A DNA stretch of 64,000 nucleotides, from positions 124,001 through 188,000 of the forward strand of contig NZ_AUIY01000011.1 in assembly GCF_000423945.1 (NCBI RefSeq), written 5' to 3'. The stretch is from Butyrivibrio sp. XPD2002 (GTDB taxonomy: Bacteria; Bacillota; Clostridia; Lachnospirales; Lachnospiraceae). Positions 63,459-64,000 of the stretch are shown here, piece by piece. Every line of letters begins with the position of its first letter. Positions within the stretch are counted from its first letter, which is position 1. The notes under the pieces were generated by a model that made no database searches, was not told the origin of the DNA, and was given only the letters and a program-made list of their open reading frames with translations. A program made the position numbers and the translations under genes.

Positions 63459-64000
63459 CTACTCTTTTTTATATAAATCATCCAGCGCTCTCATCATATT
63501 CTTAAGCGCCCCGACAACTTTGTCATAATCCATTCGCTTGGGTCCGATAATACCTACCGTTCCTCGCATTCCTTCACCCAGGTCATAGGTTGCAGTCACG
63601 ACGCTGCAGTCCTTCATGGACTGAACCGGTGACTCATTACCGATGTAAACCTGAATTCCTGTCTCCTCTGATGAAGACTGAAGAGCATTCTCTACGATAC
63701 TTGTAAGATCGCTCTTATCCTCAAAGGTAGTAATAAGATCACTTGCTCTCTCCTTATCAGCAAGCTCGGGATATCTGAAGATGTTATTGGCGCCGCTGGT
63801 GTAAATCTGAAGATCCTCATCCTCTGTAATTGCTTCACCGGCTGTATCCAGTATCCTGTCGATTATCTCGCTGTGTATTCCCGCCTCCTGCTTCATGGCG
63901 GTTATAAGTCCCAGGTTGATATCCTCAACCGAAAGACCTGCAAGTCTGGTATTGAGCAGGATGTTGAGCTTAAGCATATCTGCTTCGGAAAGCTCCTGCT
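63459..64000 (-). CDS. hrcA: Heat-inducible repressor HrcA (C-terminal part, cut by window edge)
   Basis: About 180 residues of the C-terminal half are visible and the frame is open to the right edge. The segments IYTSGANNIFRYPEL, VQVYIGNES-like (IQVYIGNESP), GTVGIIGPKRMDYDKVV near the end match HrcA. The DNA-binding domain and the CIRCE operator upstream are outside the window. It is the first gene of the hrcA-grpE-dnaK-dnaJ operon and represses it. Confidence 0.93.
   Translation of the reverse strand, partial: QELSEADMLKLNILLNTRLAGLSVEDINLGLITAMKQEAGIHSEIIDRILDTAGEAITEDEDLQIYTSGANNIFRYPELADKERASDLITTFEDKSDLTSIVENALQSSSEETGIQVYIGNESPVQSMKDCSVVTATYDLGEGMRGTVGIIGPKRMDYDKVVGALKNMMRALDDLYKKE

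Overview
This window reads as a chromosomal core segment of a motile, anaerobic Firmicute of the family Lachnospiraceae, most likely close to Butyrivibrio or Pseudobutyrivibrio. This is inferred from gene content and protein style: a type III glutamine synthetase, flagellar basal-body genes beside an MreB/Mbl gene, IreB-RuvX-DUF1292 and CdaA-CdaR-GlmM synteny, EpsG-type polysaccharide genes, and moderate GC by eye. No rRNA, CRISPR array, integrase, transposase or prophage gene was seen. Nearly all genes lie on the minus strand in long, tightly packed operons. No gene-free stretch exceeds 300 bases; the longest gaps are about 150 to 200 bases and hold promoters, terminators or hairpin-rich elements.

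Layout, left to right. (1) 1-11452: an exopolysaccharide/surface glycan cluster. It has a truncated GT4-like glycosyltransferase at the edge, four GT2 enzymes, an EpsG-like polymerase, a Wzz-like protein with a degenerate BY-kinase domain, the initiating sugar-phosphate transferase, a GtrB-like transferase, GDP-fucose synthase, a large membrane protein and RfbD. (2) 11533-20125: HPr, then the c-di-AMP/cell-wall module glmM-cdaR-cdaA, two unrecognised membrane proteins, a YvyF-like flagellar-operon zinc-ribbon protein, ComF and RecD2. (3) 20171-23610: a flagellar unit (mreB/mbl, FlhO, FlhP, rod-binding protein) with a sigma-28-type promoter at one end and a terminator at the other. (4) 23631-28628: uvrB-uvrA with a near-consensus Gram-positive LexA box. 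(5) 28615-30205: a soluble Ser/Thr kinase coupled to a PP2C-like protein that has lost its metal ligands. (6) 30211-34434: ftsE-ftsX, a coiled-coil M23 endopeptidase and an S41 protease. (7) 34444-41577: a hairpin-rich spacer, a PucR/CdaR-type regulator, a YjfB-like motility protein with its own sigma-28-type promoter, CvfB, an acyl-ACP thioesterase, two large polysaccharide-type membrane proteins and an FdtA-like cupin. (8) 41714-45428: an AI-2E family permease, a degenerate-GGDEF/EAL protein, a CPBP protease-like protein and tRNA-Gln. (9) 45571-54637: glnN; the tRNA wobble-modification pair trhP-trmR; a catalytic-domain-less MltG-like protein; rnj, fur, DUF1292, ruvX, ireB and mtaB. (10) 54671-64000: an HPr-like protein lacking the catalytic His, a REP-like element, thiI-nifS, then rsmE-prmA-dnaJ-dnaK-grpE-hrcA (hrcA runs off the right edge).

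The genes fit a theme of envelope construction and its signalling: glycan assembly, c-di-AMP with GlmM, FtsEX-controlled hydrolysis, motility, and phospho-regulators (HPr, HPr-like, IreB, kinase/pseudophosphatase). Several paralogues keep a regulatory surface but lack catalytic residues: the PP2C-like, BY-kinase-like, GGDEF-like, HPr-like and MltG-like proteins. These are the best candidates for undescribed biology. All assignments come from reading the sequence and from knowledge of the families; no database search was run.
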